Origin: an uncultured Alistipes sp.
Lineage (GTDB): Bacteria > Bacteroidota > Bacteroidia > Bacteroidales > Rikenellaceae
DNA: 64,000 nt
Direction of reading: 5' to 3'
NCBI GenBank assembly: GCA_947573795.1
Contig: CANPHE010000003.1
Span: 39,180-103,179 of the forward strand
In this document: positions 60,719-64,000 of the stretch, piece after piece
Position numbering within the stretch: position 1 is the first letter of the stretch
Layout: every line of letters begins with the position of its first letter
The notes under the pieces: generated by a model
Database searches by the model: none
What the model was told of the DNA's origin: nothing
The model's input: only the letters and a program-made list of their open reading frames with translations
Position numbers and translations under genes: made by a program

Positions 60719-63124
60719 GTGTCGGGACGCTGCCGCATACTCCTCGTCGCAGCGCTGGGCTTGCTGAGCTCGGCGTGCAGCGTCACGCGGCATATTCCCG
60801 AGGGGCAGTATCTCTTGCAGAAGGTGAAGATCGAGGCCGACAAGACGGTGCCCCGCAAGGAGCGCATCACAGCCGAGGAGTTGGAAAAATACATCCGGCA
60901 GACCCCCAACAAACGGCTGCTGGGCACCAATTTCTACGTCTGGCTCTACGAAATGGCCGACCCGGCCAAGGAGAATGCGTGGAACAACTGGAAACGGCGC
61001 ATCGGCGAGGCTCCCGTACTGCTCGACATGGAGCTGACCGAGCGGAGTCGGGAAAACCTGAAGGTCTACATGGACACGCGGGGTTTCTACGCGTCGGAGG
61101 CGACGTTCCGGGTCGACACCACCTCGCGCCGCAAGCGCGCCAAAGTTACCTACCGCACGCACCAGGGCGAACCTTATCGGATCGATTCGATCTCCTACGA
61201 ATTCCGCGACGAATTCCTCGAACAGATCGTGCTGCCCGATACGGTCCATACGCTGCTGCACCGCGGCGAGATTTTCGACATCACGGTGCTCGACGCCGAA
61301 CGCGCCCGGATCACCGCCTACCTCAAGGAGCGCGGCTACTACGATTTCACGGTCAACAACATCGAGTATGCGGCCGACACGCTGGGCGGCGACCACCGGG
61401 TCGACGTGCGCGTGATCGTCAAACAGTTCCTCACGGGTTACGACGAGCGCGGACGGGCCGTCATGGACAACAACATGGTCTACCGCATCGACCGCATCAA
61501 CGTCTTTCCGAACTACGACCCCACCGTCGCGCGGACCGACTCGACGTTCGTTTCGCGACTCGACACGATGTACTACCAGGGGTTGAACATCATCTACGAG
61601 GGGCGTCCCAACGTGCGACCGTCCATCCTGCGGCAGGCGATTCCGCTCTATCCCAACTACCTCTACAACTCGGCGCAGGTCAACCGCACCTATTCCGACC
61701 TGATGGCGATGGGATATTTCAAGAGTTCGCGCCTGACTTTCGTGGAGAGTCCCCGGGCGGTCGATGTCACCGACTACGTATCCTATATCGGAGAATCGGC
61801 CGACTCGACCCGGACGCTCTATACGAAAGAGGGATACCTCGATTGCAACATCCTCTGCACCCCGACGCTCAAACAGGGTTTCAAGGCCGAGCTGGAAGGT
61901 TCCACGACGTCGAGTTTCTACGGGTTGAAAGCCACCGTCGGTTATCAGAACCGCAATATTTTCCGAGGAGCCGAGGCGCTCGACATCTCCTTCGCGGTGG
62001 GTTACGAATTCATGAAGGCGCCCGACGCCAAGCGCAAGCGCGCCACGGAGTTCGGCGTGACGGCGGGGCTGACCTTCCCGCGGTTCTGGCTTCCCTGGCG
62101 CAAGTCGCGCTATCGGTCGGTCAACCAACCCAAGACCAAGGTCGAGCTCGCGATCAACTTCCAGGACCGGCCGTTCTACAACCGGACCCTCTCCAGCGCC
62201 GGGCTTACCTACATGTGGACCAACAGCCGCTATTCCTCCTTCTCGCTGCGGCCGATCGATATCAACGTGATCGACGTATCGCGTCTCGACGAATCGTTCA
62301 TCAGCATCGACGACGGCAACGACGACGGGAGTACCGCCATGGTGCAAAACCGCTATTTGCAGGAGAGTTTCAAGACGCAGTTCGTCGGCGGCCTCTCCTT
62401 CGGCTATACCTATAATAACCAGCGTAAGAATCTGGGGGGCAATGCGACCAACATCCGTTTCAACCTCGAAACGGCGGGCAATTTGATCGACGGTGTGGAA
62501 CATCTTTTCTGGGGCGATCCGAAAAAAGGCGATCCACGCAAGATTTTCGGCATCCCCTATTCGCAATATTTCCGTACGGACCTCAGTGTCAGCCGCAAGA
62601 TCATGCTGGGCGAGGTCACGGCACTCGTCGGGCGCCTCTACGGCGGCGTGGCGATGGCCTACGGCAATTCGTCGGCCGTGCCGTTCGACCGCCAGTTCTA
62701 TTGCGGCGGCAGCAACGGCATGCGCGGCTGGACGCCCCGCACGCTGGGGCAGGGTACGGTCGCCGATCCCCACGACGCTTTCCCGATTCAGACGGGCGAT
62801 GTCAAACTGGAGGCCAACCTCGAACTGCGCTTCCCGATATGGGGCATCGTGCATGGCGCGACCTTCTTCGACCTGGGAAATATCTGGTATATCCGCGAAA
62901 GCGACAACTACTCGGACAATGCGGTTTTCTACTTCGACCGGTTTTATAAACAGTTAGGATTCAATACCGGTCTGGGCCTGCGCTTCGATATCAAGTTTTT
63001 CGTACTGCGTCTCGACTGGGGTATTCAGCTGCACAATCCCAACAACCCGGTGGGCGAACGGTGGATCCACAACTTCCGGTGGAAGAACACGGCGCTCAAC
63101 TTCGGCGTAGGATATCCTTTCTAA
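60719..63124 (+). CDS. tamL: TamL: lipidated TamA-like Omp85 protein
   Basis: 801 aa from a GTG start at 60719. A lipoprotein signal has its cysteine at 20 (LLSSAC), which is what distinguishes Bacteroidetes TamL from TamA. Several POTRA-like segments (about 25-330) precede the barrel (about 375-801), with the RGW element in GSNGMRGWTPRT near 665. It ends in an aromatic residue (VGYPF). TamL with inner-membrane TamB moves phospholipid or proteins to the outer membrane. tamB is not in the window. Confidence 0.88.
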   Translation: MSGRCRILLVAALGLLSSACSVTRHIPEGQYLLQKVKIEADKTVPRKERITAEELEKYIRQTPNKRLLGTNFYVWLYEMADPAKENAWNNWKRRIGEAPVLLDMELTERSRENLKVYMDTRGFYASEATFRVDTTSRRKRAKVTYRTHQGEPYRIDSISYEFRDEFLEQIVLPDTVHTLLHRGEIFDITVLDAERARITAYLKERGYYDFTVNNIEYAADTLGGDHRVDVRVIVKQFLTGYDERGRAVMDNNMVYRIDRINVFPNYDPTVARTDSTFVSRLDTMYYQGLNIIYEGRPNVRPSILRQAIPLYPNYLYNSAQVNRTYSDLMAMGYFKSSRLTFVESPRAVDVTDYVSYIGESADSTRTLYTKEGYLDCNILCTPTLKQGFKAELEGSTTSSFYGLKATVGYQNRNIFRGAEALDISFAVGYEFMKAPDAKRKRATEFGVTAGLTFPRFWLPWRKSRYRSVNQPKTKVELAINFQDRPFYNRTLSSAGLTYMWTNSRYSSFSLRPIDINVIDVSRLDESFISIDDGNDDGSTAMVQNRYLQESFKTQFVGGLSFGYTYNNQRKNLGGNATNIRFNLETAGNLIDGVEHLFWGDPKKGDPRKIFGIPYSQYFRTDLSVSRKIMLGEVTALVGRLYGGVAMAYGNSSAVPFDRQFYCGGSNGMRGWTPRTLGQGTVADPHDAFPIQTGDVKLEANLELRFPIWGIVHGATFFDLGNIWYIRESDNYSDNAVFYFDRFYKQLGFNTGLGLRFDIKFFVLRLDWGIQLHNPNNPVGERWIHNFRWKNTALNFGVGYPF

Positions 63125-63251
63125 CGGGATAAAGGGGTTTCTGTGATCCGGGGGGGGGAAATACGATTTTCGGGATCGTCCGGGCCGTGGCCCACAAAAC
63201 AATTCGTCTACAAACTCAACGCCTTGGGTATTGCATCTTCTACGAATAAAT

Positions 63252-63268
63252 GCGGTCTGCAAGACCGC
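63252..63268. repeat. GCGGTCT hairpin, compensatory relative of the GCGATCC stem
   Basis: GCGGTCT (63252-63258), loop GCA, AGACCGC (63262-63268). It has the same stem length and loop as at 50866-50882, but the stem sequence differs at two base pairs with pairing kept. Confidence 0.65.
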
Positions 63269-63432
63269 GCGAGCCGTAGGCTCCCCTGACGAAGGCTCGC
63301 TATACTCGCCCCGCAGGCTACGACTCGCCCCATTAGCTGCTAAAGATGATTATCCACCCGATAAATGCAATGATCGCGTAGGTCGCAACTCACAAATCAA
63401 TATTCGCGACAAATTCAATGCCACAGGCGTTG

Positions 63433-63483
63433 CATCTTCGGCGGCTCGCACCTTTGGTGCGACCGGCCCAGCCGCCGAAGATG
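63433..63483. repeat. 51-bp dispersed dyad element, copy B
   Basis: The outer arms are identical to copy A (63433-63445 and 63471-63483). The inner hairpin TCGCACC-TTT-GGTGCGA differs from copy A by a compensated G-C to A-T change. Confidence 0.9.
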
Positions 63484-63634
63484 ATTTTTTCTGCAAATTG
63501 CGGCTCCGAGGAGCCAAGCAGGCCGCGCCCCACCAAACACCGCCGAGTACCCCTTCAACCATATTCCGAAAAACCGTCGCCGTGCTCTATTTAGGCGTAA
63601 AAAACCTTCGACACAAAAAATCGCACAGAAATTG

Positions 63635-63664
63635 TTGCGGTTTCGATTTTTTGTACTACTTTTG
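63635..63664 (+). promoter_or_regulatory. Promoter of the 6S RNA candidate
   Basis: TTG (63635-63637), a 19-base spacer, TACTTTTG (63657-63664): exact consensus. Transcription should start near 63670. Confidence 0.75.
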
Positions 63665-63669
63665 GGACA

Positions 63670-63940
63670 AGCGATCCGTCATAAGAGACGTGAATCGCGT
63701 TGCCGTTGCGTAAATGTGGCAATTTATTGGTCTGCGGCAATAAGAGGAAAGTCCCCGTCGGGTCGTTAACCACGTCCCCGATTGGTGAGTACATTCGAAC
63801 TCTACGCCATGACGGGCGTGGGCCTCTTGTGTTATGAAGTCAGACGGGTTGCCACGACCTACGCAACATTAGTAACGCAAGTGCGCTTTTTAGCGCGGGC
63901 TTATCCTCTAAGTCAGGTTCACGTTTCGTCTTTTATTTTT
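63670..63940 (+). ncRNA. ssrS: 6S RNA candidate (RNA polymerase-binding regulatory RNA)
   Basis: The transcript begins after a strong promoter and folds into one long irregular hairpin. It has nested arms 63686-63694/63918-63926, 63705-63712/63860-63867, 63716-63722/63849-63855, 63730-63734/63841-63845 and 63740-63747/63823-63830. Large unpaired bulges on both sides form the central bubble typical of 6S RNA. The apical part contains GGTGAG followed by an AT-rich loop, resembling the tip region of E. coli 6S. T-rich sequence (63930-63941) may end it. The GAGGAAAGTCC stretch also resembles RNase P, but the partner motifs of RNase P are absent. 6S RNA sequesters the housekeeping holoenzyme in stationary phase. 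Ends are approximate. Confidence 0.7.
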
Positions 63941-63958
63941 ATCGGCGGGTCGCATAAC

Positions 63959-63987
63959 TTGAAAAACGAAAAGTTATGTTACTTTTG
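63959..63987 (+). promoter_or_regulatory. Promoter for a gene beyond the window
   Basis: TTG (63959-63961), 18 bases, TACTTTTG (63980-63987), an exact consensus. The transcribed gene starts outside the window. Confidence 0.6.
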
Positions 63988-64000
63988 CAGTCGAATGCGG

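Larger units (their letters stand above)
63125..63634. other. 510-bp intergenic island with palindromic repeats
   Basis: Between the tamL stop and the 6S promoter. It contains a run of nine Gs near 63150, a GCGGTCT-type hairpin (63252-63268), and copy B of the 51-bp dyad (63433-63483). No coding region with proper start, length or composition was found. Confidence 0.65.

Noticed and set aside
63670..63940. RNase P RNA
   Set aside because: Only the GAGGAAAGTCC stretch matches. The partner region with ACAGAA and the expected length of about 350-400 nt are missing, while the whole sequence folds as one long hairpin.

Overview
The window is about 64 kb of high-GC chromosome from a member of the order Bacteroidales, most likely an Alistipes-like gut organism (genus inferred, not proven). 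The sequence supports this in four ways. There is a SusC/SusD polysaccharide-utilisation locus. Promoters are of the Bacteroidetes type (TTG about 19-21 bases before TAnnTTTG) and genes lack clear Shine-Dalgarno sites. GldE and a lipidated TamA (TamL) are present. The tRNA genes do not encode CCA.

Layout. 1-8.4 kb, minus strand, is housekeeping: comF, priA, a YitT-type membrane protein, a radical SAM protein, a secreted nuclease lipoprotein, dtd, an RluA-type pseudouridine synthase and cdd. A set of 75-bp tandem repeats that look promoter-bearing lies upstream of the YitT gene. 8.7-20.4 kb, plus strand, is a tight run of dnaB, comM, murG, murC, ftsQ, ftsA, ftsZ, gldE and a phosphopantetheinyl transferase. 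It is the distal half of the division and cell-wall (dcw) cluster, joined here to dnaB-comM, and its FtsQ carries a large charged coiled-coil insertion. 20.5-29.7 kb holds an Omp85-like barrel on the minus strand, then on the plus strand a HAD phosphatase, two small envelope proteins, rdgB, an acyltransferase, a Gfo/Idh oxidoreductase, folE, an AraC regulator and a CAT-fold acetyltransferase.

29.8-46.2 kb, minus strand, is a compact pectin (homogalacturonan) utilisation locus: GH28, PL1, a CE12-CE8 fusion, GH105, SusC, SusD and a large surface lipoprotein in the SusE position. The lyase and GH28 would cut the chain, the esterases would remove methyl and acetyl groups, GH105 would remove unsaturated ends, and SusC/D would import the products. 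Two tandem paralogous lipoproteins (46.4-50.6 kb) precede it, separated by a likely terminator. 51.3-54.4 kb carries a coiled-coil lipoprotein, a phosphoglycolate-phosphatase-like HAD and an NhaC antiporter, divergent from a GH97 glycosidase (54.6-56.6 kb). 57-57.8 kb has two tRNA-Ser genes plus a duplicated tRNA 3' end with its terminator. 58-63.1 kb has an alpha/beta hydrolase, a tiny acidic protein, dapF, a nitroreductase and TamL. The window ends with a convincing 6S RNA candidate and a promoter for a gene outside it.

The intergenic spaces at 7.8, 20.4, 25.1, 50.6-51.3 and 63.1-63.6 kb are filled with short dispersed palindromic elements. Copies of two of these families differ by compensatory base changes, so the fold itself may be under selection. 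This is the least explained signal in the window. No CRISPR array, phage, insertion sequence or recognisable defence system was seen.
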